Part shown: in pieces, positions 33,284 through 44,666 of the stretch
How positions within the stretch are numbered: the stretch's first letter is position 1
How the letters are laid out: each line of letters starts with the position of its first letter
Assembly: GCA_037447655.1 (NCBI GenBank)
Contig: JBBHKE010001644.1
Location: 184,512-248,511, forward strand
Reading direction: 5' to 3'
Origin: Zygnema cylindricum
Taxonomy: Eukaryota > Streptophyta > Zygnematophyceae > Zygnematales > Zygnemataceae
DNA length: 64,000 bases
The notes under the pieces: model-generated
The model's input: the letters and a program-made list of their open reading frames with translations, nothing else
Told to the model about the DNA's origin: nothing
The model's database searches: none
Position numbers and translations under genes: made by a program

Positions 33284-36200
33284 GGTTATAGGCCCACCCT
33301 CTCGGGTGCCCATCTTCAATAGATATGGGTTCATCTATTGGGAACCCAAGATAACAAGGGTTTTGTGTGAAAAACGATATTGGGGTATTGTTACTGGACA
33401 AGTGAAATGTCCACCTAAGGGAACTCCACCAGGGTTTGGTGGAGTAAGGTTTTTTGCAGCGGCATCTTCTACAGCAGAGGAGGTAGATGATGGAGACAAC
33501 AGCCTGTCCAAAAAAGGGAAAGAAAAGGAGACAACTCTTACTCCTATTGCTCTTGTTTCCACGACATCCGAAACGGGGATCGTGAAGACCGCGGAGAACG
33601 ACACTCAAATGTGGGAAGACACCAATATGGCTGCCAAGAATTTCATTCTGAGACACCCCCCTCATTTTTTGGCAACTCCCCATCTTCACTTTTACAAGGC
33701 CGAGGAATTGTGGGTGAGTTTAATAGAGATCTATAGAGCTGGTACGATTCAGGGGCAACTCCCCATCTTCACTTTTACAAGGCCGAGGAATTGTGGGTGA
33801 GTTTGATAGAGATCTATAGAGCTGGTACGATTCAGGAGCCCTAGTTGGCAGAGCAAAAGTTGAGAAATTATTCTTATAAATGGGGAAATATGTTAGACTA
33901 GTGTAATGATCTTTCTTGTTTGTATATGGAGATAGAGAGTGCCGGATGGACAGGTACAATGAAAATGAAAGTTAACACTCTCATCATGAAGTTACCCGAC
34001 GAGTATGAGAATATAGTGTAGCGAGTACAGGAAATGACTGATAGTTCATGGAAGTGGAATACAGTGGTCCGCATGATACTTGTGCAGGAGAACACGATTG
34101 AGATCAAGAGAGGAGGAAAGAGCGTTCAAGCTCTAGTCGCCGGAAGGGACAGGTGGAGACAAGATCCGAAAAACCATACAAAGGAGAAAGAGTTCAGCCT
34201 GGAGGACCAAGGCCCCCAAAGGGCCTTTGTTATTTTTGCAAAAAGTCGGGACACTTTATCGCGGATTGTGTGAAACTGTCGGAGTTGAGGCTCCAAGAGA
34301 ACCGAAGAGGAGGTTCTTCCGGAGGAAAGAAAACAACACTTGTGGTCACAAAAATGACAAGAGAAATCGAGGACGAGTCCTCTGAGGAGGATAGGGAGCT
34401 TCTTCTTGAGGAGAGTCTAGAGGAGAAGGAGATCCCTTGGAGTCAGAAATGTGCCCTTGGAGAAATTCGGGATGCTCCACAGGAAGGATGGATCATCGAC
34501 TGAGGTGCATCCATGCATATGTGTCGTGACAAAGTCTTATTCACTAAGCTAAGGAAAATCCCTACTGTAGAAATAGAGTATGGGGATGGGAGAGTGGTTA
34601 CTACAGATCTAGTGGGATCAGTAGATGTGAAAGTCTTAGTAGAGGGTAAGACTTCTATACTCACTTTTTCAGATGTGCTCTATATTCATCAGCTGAGTAA
34701 AAATCTTGTCTCTACATTTGTGTTAGATAACAAAGAGTTTTATACCTTCACTAGAAAGGGAGTCTTTACAAATAAGTATGGGGATGAAGTTTACTTCACT
34801 GTAGATAAGGGTAGCCAAGGAATGTTTAGGCTTAACCTGAGTAATGAAGAGAAGAATGCTTACTATGATGCTGTCCCAAAATTGATGATTTGGCACAAGC
34901 GATTGGGGCATGTGCATTTTGATACGTTGAGGGAAATGAAGAAGCTTGGTGTAGTTGAAGGCATTCAGTTCAGTGATAATGAAATGGTGGATGATTTTAG
35001 TGGCTGTGCCCAAGGTAAAGCTCACAGACTTCGTTTCCCTAAAGGCGCCACATATAGGGGAGAAAAGGTACTAGATTTGATCCACACAGATATCTAGGGA
35101 CCAGCAAGGGTACCCTCAGTTGGAGGGAAGAGGTTTATGTTGACAATTATTGATGACTGGTCTAGATATTATAGAGTCTACTTCCTAAAAACAAAGTCTG
35201 AAACACCAACTTACTTCAAAGAATATAAAGCTTGGAGTGAGAAGTTGCATGGGACCCCCATTAAGAGAATAAGGAGTGATAATGGGGGAGAATATACCTC
35301 TAACCATTTTGAAGAATACCTAAGAGATGAGGGAATTCAGCAGAAGAAAACTGTACCACATAATCCGGAACAAAATTGGGTAGCTGGGAGGTTATACCGA
35401 ACACTAAGAGATAGTGTATGGAGTATGTTGGCTAACAAGAAAATAGGAAAGAGATTTTGGGCAGAAGCCTAGAATTGTGCCAACTACATTAAGAATAGAG
35501 TTCTTACCTAAGCAGTCAAAGGTATGACACCTTATGAGAGATGGGTTGGAAGGAAACCGGATATCTCTCACCTTAAAGTATTCGGTAGCCAAGTTTACAG
35601 TCTAGATACGGATAAGAAAAACTATAAACTTGATGCTAAGGGAAAACCTGGATATTTTGTGGGATATGTTGAGGATGTCAAGGGATATAGAGTTTATGAC
35701 TTAGTAAAGCAAGATATCATTCTGGTCCAACACCTAGTTGTCATGGATGAAGGAAAGTCATTGACCCCTTCAAATATACCAAGAACATAAGAATCAGGTT
35801 TGAGTCCGAAAGTGAGGAAAACTTTGTTTTTCCTGAAAATGACATGATTGTGACAATGATTGCAGATTCAGGGGAGATCAAATATACACAAGAGCTACCG
35901 GATACCTCACATATTCCTATGGACTTCGAGGAGACAGAAGTGGAGGAACCGGACCCAACTTCCATAGATAGGGGAGACGATGAGACAGTAAGGAGAAATC
36001 AAAGACTTCCCTCTATTTCGGCTTCAAAGTTTGAGGGAGAAAGAAAGAGTAGCAAAAGGGTATAAGAGAAACACGTTGCTTGTAAGGTAACTAAGCTATC
36101 TCATCCTGATGAGCCTCAGTCATACTTGGAGGCAGTAAACAGCCTAGAAAAGGACACATGAAATAGAGCCATAAATGATGAGATGACTTCCATCATGGAA

Positions 36201-37577
36201 GCAAATACTTCGGAGCTAGCAGATTGTCCTCCAGACAAAAAACGTATTGGTTGTAAGTGGGTATTCAAATTAAAACTGAACCTATATAATACCATTGAAA
36301 GATATAAGGCTCGTTTGGTAGTAAAGGGTTTCACCCAAAAGGAGGGGATTGACTATGAGGCGACGTTTGCTCCAGTTGTTTGGTTCCCATCCGTGAGGAT
36401 TCTCCTCGGTTTAGCAGCAACGGAAGACATGGAAATCCATCAGATGGATATTAAGACCACCTTCCCCAATGGAGAGTTAGAGGAATAAATCTTCATGCGG
36501 TAACCGGAGGGTTTTGTGGAGAATGGGAAAAAGAGCAAAGTCCACAGGCTCATAAAGTCCTTATATGGACTTAAGCAGGCTCCTCGACAGTCAAATAAGA
36601 AACTAAATGAGTTTCTCACTGGTCTGGGATATATCCGGATCAACTCTGACCATTCTATCTATATTTTTGAAGATGAGGATGGTGTGATCTTTATTGCAAT
36701 TTATGTGGATGATTTGCAGGTGTTAAGTAAGTCTTTGGAAAAGATCAATAAGTTAAAGAAAGATCTTAGAAGCAGATTTGACATTTAGGATTTAGGGGAG
36801 GCAAGATATATTTTGGGAATTCAAATGGAAAGAGATAGGGGGAAAAGAATCATTAGACTCACTCAAAAAGAAGCAATAGAAATTATGATTGAGAAATTCC
36901 AGATTGGAGAAAGCAAACAGTTGTACCACTCCCATGGACTTGAAGAAAACAAGTGAGTGATAATCTTAGATGATCGTATGAGTCTAGATGAGAGAGAGTT
37001 TATGAAGTCCATTCCTTATAGACAGGTCGTAGGAAGTTTGATCTACTTTATGAACTGTACCAGGCCGGATATAGCGGCAGCAGTAAGAGTCCTCAGTATG
37101 AGTCTTAACGATCCTAGGAAGAGAGATTGAGAGGCAACCAAGAGAGTCATAAGATATCTGGTAGGAACTAGAGAGTTATGGTTGCATTTAGGAGGGGAGC
37201 ACACTGATATCACTACTTGGAGTGATGCCAGTTATGGGGATGCACCTATGAGAAGATGCACTTCTAGATATATGTTGTATGTGTGGGAATGTGCTTGTTG
37301 TTGGAGCAGTAAGCAACAAAAGGTGGTTGCTCAATCTACGTTGGAGGCTGAGTATATGGCCTTTTGTTCTGCTGTGAAAGAGTTGATGTGGGTCAAGTCG
37401 TTGTTGCAAGAATTTGGGTATATGAAGGAGGGAGTGGATGAAGTTTTCTGTGATAATCAGGCTGCCATTGCTATTGCAGCCAATCCAAAACATCATTTCA
37501 AGGCTAAGCATATGGACATAAGATTGAGCTGCAATTGTGCTTCCTCCATTGTGCTTCAAAATTCAGAAAGCCTCTAG
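33264..37577 (+). pseudogene. Decayed gag-pol of copia 1
   Basis: The gag part spans about 33264-34500 and has a CX2CX4HX4C zinc knuckle (34228-34269, CYFCKKSGHFIADC) and an internal 83-bp tandem duplication (33671-33836). The protease motif is broken by a stop at 34501-34503. The pre-integrase region with HKRLGH begins near 34890. The integrase core spans about 35137-35470 (DDW and SDNGGEY visible). Reverse transcriptase spans about 36183-36790 (KARLVVKGFTQKEGIDYEA, SLYGLKQAPR, YVDDLQVLSK). RNase H spans about 37200-37560 (SDASYGD, STLEAEYMA, DNQAAI). Stops fall at 35095, 35470, 35509, 35788, 36063, 36159, 36486, 36501 and 36786, among others, with one frame change near 35790-35840. Non-functional. 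Confidence 0.9.
33671..33836 (+). repeat. 83-bp tandem duplication in copia 1 gag
   Basis: Copies 33671-33753 and 33754-33836 are nearly identical (a single small difference, TTTAATAG against TTTGATAG). The length is not a multiple of three, so it breaks the gag frame. Confidence 0.92.
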
Positions 37578-37721
37578 ATAATTTTTAACTAACCCACTTT
37601 GAATGGCAACCACTGGTGGTTGATATGATGACCAAACCTGTGCCATCTCCCAAGTTAAAATATTGTAAGGAAAAATGTGGATTAAAAGAAAAATTAAAAT
37701 TAGACTAGAAAATAAGGGGAG

Positions 37722-38781
37722 TGTTAAAATAAATAGTTTTTAGTATTTTCTAGCTCTAAAGAGATTAGTAGAAAAAAGATAAAGAAAAGTGCAAGCAACC
37801 TGCCTCCATCCCTTCTCTCTTGCCCCCATACTTGTTGTAGTCAGTGAAGGAGAGAGAGAGAGTGATGGAGCCATGGCTGCCTCAGCTCAATAGGCAAGGT
37901 TAGAGTGACTTAATTCACTCTCAACAAAAGGAGCCATGGCTGTCTCAGGTCAATAGGCAGGACTAAAGAGTGACTTAAGTCACTCTCAACAAAAGGTTGA
38001 GTCCGACAAGACTCGAACCTCCGACCGGCAGAGCGCGGCGTAGCTGTTAGCTCTAACGAGTCTGTAGAAGAAGTCCGTTAGGATACATAGGGTTTGATAT
38101 CTATTTAAATTTGTGTACGGTCTTGAAACCGATTAACTAAAATATGAACGAAGGAACATATAACTAGTTAAAGTTTAGTGCGGACGTCATTTCGCACAAA
38201 ACAAATGAATCGGACATTTGTTTCGACGGCTACAATTAAATGTCAGATTTAATCCTACAGCATACATCGCTGCCAGAATCCCGGAGTGGTCACTTTGGCT
38301 TCTTGTGATGTGGCATAACTTGGCGCGATCACATTTGGTCGCGGGAATTCCTAGGAACCTACGGAGGAGCAAAAAGAGGGCACGCGTCCACTTAAGAGTC
38401 TTGTCGTACATAGGCCGTACAAAAGGTACACCGGTAGTAGTACTTTTTGGTACAGTACAAAAATCTGATTTGTCCGTACTTTAGTAGATATGAGTTATTA
38501 GAGAGAATTAGGACTTAGTGTTTTTTGGGAAAACAATCACCCCTCCCTTTGAGGGCTTGTCTAAAATAGGCATCTTTGCCACCCCATAACTTATTGGTTG
38601 AATGTCCGTTTTCATTGATTCTTTTTTTTACGGACTCAAGGGAGTCCAGACTGCACAGGGGTGCAATCAGTTTGTCAGCTTGTCTGCGGGGGCAGTAGTA
38701 ATTGTGGTTGAAAGTGGGTAAGTTAAACACTACCTAGAGGCTTCTTGAATTTTGTAGTCCAATGGAGGACACAGAATTGCA
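37722..38781 (+). repeat. 3' LTR of copia 1
   Basis: 1060 bases, TGTTAAAATAAATAG to CAGAATTGCA, clearly diverged from the 5' LTR by substitutions and repeat-number changes. The GAGCCATGGCTG / AGTGACTTAAGTCACTCTC block is doubled here. The insertion is therefore old. Confidence 0.9.
37995..38066 (-). repeat. tRNA-like segment in 3' LTR
   Basis: The minus strand reads TCGTTAGAGCTAACAGCTAC, then GGAGGTTCGAGTCTTGTCGG. The B box GGTTCGAGTC is a perfect consensus match. It is homologous to the segment at 32412-32482. Confidence 0.5.
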
Positions 38782-39251
38782 GAAACCTTCATTTTTTTTG
38801 TTGTTTGCTTACCCGACGATACCTGCATTTGTTTTTTTTTGTAATCAATGTGAAGTTCCATTAGACGAAAACTAAGGTCTTTTACATAAATAAGTAAATC
38901 AACGCCCGTTACACGGGCATGTACCCTCTTCAGTTTATCATGCCCGTTTTTCATGCCCTTTTTCTATGCCCGTTTTTCATGCCTGCTACAAATACGAACA
39001 CCGTTACCTTTTCCCTGGATGGTCCCGTACCTTTTCCCATAGTCGTTCGTAGAGTGAGTTGACCGCAACGTTACATTGTGCAAGCAGTACGACGGTCGCA
39101 TCAATGTTACATTGTGCTAGCGGTACGGCGGTCCGTACTACGGACGCACAAAAAAAAACCAAGACAGACACACCACCTATATAATGGTTTATAGAAAGGT
39201 GACTGAAAGTCTAAAATTTATATACTGATTTAGACCTCTCAGTACTATGCC

Positions 39252-39482
39252 GTACCTCTTATTTTGTTTTTATACGGATAACAACATTACAAAGAATCTT
39301 GCCAATATTCTCCAAAAGTATGGGAGTTAACAATGACCGTTGGTTATTTTTTCGGGAAGCATTCGTTGTACCTCTTATTTTTTTTTTATACGGATAACAA
39401 CATTACAAAGAATCTTGCCAATATTCTCCAAAAGTATGGGAGTTAACAATGACCGTTGGTTATTTTTTCGGGAAGCATTCGC
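39252..39482. repeat. 116-bp tandem duplication
   Basis: Two near-identical units begin GTACCTCTTATTT at 39252 and 39368 and run through CGGGAAGCATTCG. They differ mainly in a T-run. Confidence 0.93.
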
Positions 39483-39495
39483 TTCGAAAGTTTAT

Positions 39496-39535
39496 GTAAT
39501 TGGTGATATACCTCGCGAGGTACATCACCAATTAC
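39496..39535. repeat. 40-bp palindrome without loop
   Basis: GTAATTGGTGATATACCTCG is followed directly by its reverse complement with one mismatched position; the centre is CTCGCGAG. It starts just after the 116-bp duplication. Confidence 0.92.
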
Positions 39536-40136
39536 AGAAGAATTTGAGCCGCGACATGCTGGATAATGAGCATACGTGTCAAGATGGCAACGAACGGAAA
39601 TCATATATTTTCCCACACGATATACGTATTCAAAAATGAAAAATCCAACAGAAAATACAAATGAAATGTCGTAACGCACTTTCGTCACGCTATTTCTGTT
39701 AGCGCCCATTAGTCACACTATTTCTAGCAACTCTCATTCGTCACGCGAAAAAACAAGAATCCTGAAAAAATGAGGTGGTATCTGACAAGGCGTCTACAAA
39801 GAGTATAGAAGTTCTGTTGAACGATGACCTAAATGAAGATTTTTGGTCGGTGTGAAAATCATTGACTATTTTTAATATCCGATATTAACTCACTTGGTAT
39901 CACTAAATTCTGAACACGTGGATTACAGACTGAGAAATGGAACTTCGTTCAAATTGTAGCACTGTAATGTTGGCCGTACAATTGCAAAATGTACTAATGG
40001 AACTTCACCCTCACCCGCCTGAATCCGGCCGTCCACCAAAATTTGGCACCCGAATCCGACGCGGGCGGTCGGGTACTGGTCGGGTACGGATTCGGGTACC
40101 CGATTGCGACCACTGTCCAATATCTCGGACCCTTTT

Positions 40137-40228
40137 GGCGCCGGTATTAAATATCGCAAAGAGGTTCTCAATATCAGATAATGGCGCCGGTATTAAATAT
40201 CGCAAAGAGGTTCTCAATATCCGATATT
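40137..40228. repeat. 46-bp tandem repeat
   Basis: Two units start GGCGCCGGTATTAAATATCG at 40137 and 40183 and end in CTCAATATC(A/C)GATA. They lie about 80 bases upstream of the MBOAT start codon. Confidence 0.9.
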
Positions 40229-40304
40229 GAGAGATACGCATTGTAGAGAATACCGCACGATATGCCAATCCACCTGTGCACCTTTGCTTCTTGCTTTTTT
40301 AACC

Positions 40305-43300
40305 ATGGCGGAACTGCCAGCTGTCAAGCAGAATTATGCGGCTGTCTCTAGGCCACGCTGGTGGACTATCGAATTTCGATTGTTCTACGTCTATGCGGTC
40401 TTCTTCTACTCGGTTATTGGCTGGCGTTCTGCCACTTTGTCGTCAGGTGCAGACAGGAAAACAATCTATCACAATCACGAAAATTACATGGAACTAGCGA
40501 ACAAGCTTTTATTTGACTAATTTGATTTCACATCAATTAGTGAATTTTATCTAAGAGTTTAAATTTCTTTTAAAATTGTTTAGAACTCTCTCGTGTGTAG
40601 TATGAAAACATGTATTTCAGACTTGAACTTACTAGTATTTGTTAAGTATTCGTTAAGCATTTTAGAAATCCTTTTCATATATTTTTTTTTTCAATCATTG
40701 TTTTTTTTTCAATCATTGGTTTTTTAATACCCATTCCTCATCACTAATTGTTAATATTAAGTTTGTTCTATTGCTCGGTTTCTTTTGTAATTAAACGGCA
40801 GAAACTCCAGGTTGTTTCTGCATTGCTGCTTCTCACGTTTTCTTCAATAAATGCCTATTTGGTATCCGCAAGGGGAATAGTCCATTACATTCTTACCAAT
40901 GCTGGCTTTTTAGTGGAATTTTAAAATGGCCATGTTAATCTATATATTAACTATGATATTGCGACTCAGAGCAAGAACAAAGGCCGACTAGAACAATTCG
41001 TGAACTATACAAATATAATAGCCGGATGTTTCAGATTTTGTTGAGGCACAATGTAGCTTAATGCAGTGCTCACAATGGAAGGAATAAACATTGTCCAAAA
41101 CCATTGAGTTACTTGATAATGCGGTTAGTCCAATGGCTTTTCATATTTGACGTATATAAACTGACTGGAGCACAATCTAGGCCATTTTCAACACATTGAC
41201 TAGTGACAAATCAGAGCCAGAGGACTAGTCCCTTTGTTGTGTGCTTTTGTTAACTAACTTTCTGGACCTAGTCTATTGATTTAAGTCTCGTTGAAGGCCT
41301 CGGTAGCAGTGGGGCTTTTAATTTTTTTGTCATGTAACTCAAGTTTCGTTTTCATCACTAGCGATATTGGCCTGTAAGATATTGCTGTCTTCAATTCAAA
41401 ATTTTCGGCCCATGAACCTGCAATCATATCTGAGACAGCAACGGGTTTTCTACCTTATAACTGACAAAAGTTGATCTTATTGAATATCAGCTGGGTGGAA
41501 GTTAATGTCCTTGCCGATTGAGCAGTCCTAGTACCTATTGAGGAATGTCTTTTGCTAAAGACATTCAGTAGCTTTTTGATTCAATGATGTTTCTATTTCA
41601 CAATCTGGAATGTGTTCATGGCATCCAGATCATCAAAACTTTTGTTAAAGATGTAAGGGAAGGATGCCGATTCTTTACTCTTGTGATAAGCAAATTCGTC
41701 TTGCCTTGCATTCTATGAAGCAATGCAAACTTCATCTTATATCTTCAATAGCAAGTTCCTAGTAAATGCACAAGTTGTTCACTTCTCCATGTCTGGTGTA
41801 CGTATGGTGTTATCTAAAAGGTTTGTATGTGTCCAGCTTCAGCAATAGTCCCCTGTTACTGGACACGGAAAATATCTTTATGTTGGTTATGTGAACGGTG
41901 ATTGGGCACAGTCTATGGGCAAGATCAATGGCGACGATGGCTTCCAGGACTACGACGTGGCTGGATCCCTGGATGCCCTTCTATTGTAAGCATTCTAATG
42001 CATTACTCTTTCCTTTTGAACTCCGTCCTCTCTTCTTCGATCCCTTTTGCACGTGGGTGCCATTACACTGAACTGATTGGACCCAATCATCTGAAAGCAA
42101 CTAGGGTTTGGTGTACATCCTTGTATCAGGATGTATCAGATAGCCAGTGGCGCAACTTTCGGGAGGGGCTTCCTCTTCTTTCAATTCTGGCAGTTGTCAC
42201 GGTGGCACTTGCTGGTGCTGTCAGGGCTCTTTCGCAGAACCAGGCTCGTTTCAGGAATGCTATCACTTTCTACTGGTTCATTGCATCTCTGGCCTATGTC
42301 ACATATCTTCATGGAGCGTGGTAAGCAAATGTTGTCCTTCTACTTTCTCTTTGCATTGGGAACTCCAGAGCTAACTGAGGTAACAAAGAGTTTTGGTCGA
42401 CGTTAGGTAGGACTCTACTTTGTGCGTAACGTCTTCGATGATTGAAGATATATAGGAGTGAATGTATGTTGTTTGATTAGGCATTGAGTCCCTAATTTTT
42501 GCATGCATCTTGTGAGCTCAATTTTTTTGGGGGGGTTCAGTTTAGTACCATTCTTTTTCAACAGTTAGATTTGGTTTAGCATTACTGAACCTGGAGTGAA
42601 ATGGGGTTTGGCATCCGTTAATACTCGGCCGGATATACATGCAGGCTACGTTTCTTTTTTTTATCTTGCGGTATCGTCCACAGAGTTTGTTTTTATAGAC
42701 AAGTAAGTTCTTGTATGATAGTTACAATAGTATAGTCAAAGCGACAAAGTCTAACTTTCTGGCATCTGTTGGATTTAGTGTCCTATTTACGACACTAAAT
42801 GTAGTTGCTTCGCAGCTCCAGTGGAGGTCCAAGTTTCAAAAAACTTGGGCCAATTGTTCGTCAAGGGTTGTTAGAACTCCATGCACTGCTTTGGTACCAA
42901 GTTTTCGGAATCTCAAGACCTGAAAGAGACTTAATGGCCCTAGTTTTTCTCTATCTTCAAATGTCATTTTGTTCATGTCACTTGACACTGCACAAGTGTC
43001 CACACTAGTTTTTTTTTTTTTTCTCTTACAGCAATAGGCGGTCTTTGTTGTCATGTAAGGACTGATGTTTATTTTCTGTGATCAGAGACTAGAGAAATCT
43101 TACTTAACCTTTTCTTTGTTAGATGAATATTGCTCTCTGTTATTTTGTTGCATGCAACAAGCAATGCCTAATGTACTTGAGTTTGTGGTTTACTGGTGGT
43201 TGTGGTCTTCCATGGGCAGTGTGATTTTCATCATCACTATCGCTACACTCAACTTTTTGCTTGTCAAAGTATGTTTTACTTTTAACAACTCCTCTTGCTA

Positions 43301-44590
43301 TTTTTGCATGTGGTCTTGAGTGTTTTCCTTCACAGGCCTTTTTCTGTTGTCCAGGAAAACAGCCTTATTTAGCGAAGTCAATTTTCAGAGAGGTGCTTTA
43401 GAATATTCGCAAATGAACGGAGTAAAAAGTTCGGACCATGTTATTTTCTGTTTTGTGACTATACCATGTATCGCTATGAGAGTTAATGTTCCTTGAGCCA
43501 CTTAAATCAACCTTTCTCAGTGCACACATGTCCCTTTTACGTTTGGAGACTGCTTATCGTAAGGCGAAGATTGTACCTTTCAATCGCAATCGTCGGATTA
43601 AACTGATTTTAATCCGACGAGTGTCACGGAGAAAAACTGATTAAAGTGGGGAAAAAAAATTAAGGCTAATACAATACAAGGTTCAGTCGACTGAATTAGC
43701 ACTGACTTAGGCACTGCAAATTTTCTGTGTATCAGGTACTTGCAGGGACGCCACTATTTCCGACAGTTTTATGGATTTTCAATTGTGCCACACTACTCAG
43801 TAATCGCGTTTTTGATGGTTATTCCTTTTCAGCTCTGGGGTGAGTTATTGTTGTAATCAAAAGTGTCAAGTAAACCTGGAATGGGATTGAAATCACTTGC
43901 ATACCCCACAAAGGAAAAACAAGTTCTTGTTCACTTCTCCGAGCTTGGGCTGGGTCTTACAAAGCGAATTGTATAGATTGTCTGCAAATTAACCACATTT
44001 GTCTTATTTTTGGATATAAAGGCTGAAATGTGCTTTACTTAGACTAGGCTTATTTTATTGGCGTCGGAGGTTGAAAGGTTGTCACTGATGCCATTCTTTC
44101 TTTGATTAGCGTGGGGATTGACGGTACACCGTGTATCACTAATAGTGTTAATGTATTTTTTTTTTGACACAAATAAATTTTTTTCTGTGCACACGTTGGA
44201 ATTTTAATTCAATAGTTGCGATGTTAAGGTTAGATTCCTACCTTCCATTTGGCAGTTTCAAAACGGAAATTGGACACTTGGTGCATGGAGAAAAGTTGAT
44301 TTAATGAAATAGACATCAACGCTAATAGCGATACACGGTGTAATTTGAGAGTTCCTTCTTTGTGTGTCATCTTGGTGGTAGCAGGCCCCTGTTGGCATTT
44401 TTGGATAGCCACAGAGGCGTTTTCCGATGGCAGATATGCTTCAATTTAGGTAATTATTTTAACCGATTCTTTCTGGTGCATGGTCCCTGACATTCTCAAG
44501 AAATGGAGGTTCTCTCTCTCCCCCCCTCTCTCTCTACCCCCCCTCTCTCGCTCTTTCTCTCTGTGTCTCTCTCTCTCTCCTCTCTCTCTT

Positions 44591-44666
<76 letters not shown>

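Larger units (their letters stand above)
32184..38786 (+). mobile_element. Ty1/copia LTR retrotransposon 1 (complete, decayed)
   Basis: The ends are defined by an identical 5-bp target duplication GAAAC at 32184-32188 and 38782-38786, with TG...CA LTRs between. A degenerate primer-binding-like GGTTATAGGCCC follows the left LTR, and a polypurine tract AAATAAGGGGAG (37710-37721) precedes the right LTR. Internal order gag, protease, integrase, reverse transcriptase, RNase H is that of Copia. Many nonsense codons and at least one frame change show it cannot move on its own. Confidence 0.92.
38787..40304. other. Repeat-rich upstream flank of the MBOAT gene
   Basis: Contains a 116-bp tandem duplication (39252-39482), a 40-bp perfect-centre palindrome (39496-39535), a 46-bp tandem repeat (40137-40228) and GC-rich GGGTACGGATTCGGGTACCC-like DNA (40060-40100). 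A second AATATCCGATATT motif near 39879-39891 and 40216-40228 may mark the ends of one small element. No promoter motif could be assigned. Confidence 0.5.

Noticed and set aside
40040-40110. Promoter of the MBOAT gene in GGGTACC-rich DNA
   Set aside because: The sequence looks like a decayed repeat with inverted GGGTACCC words; no TATA or initiator evidence.
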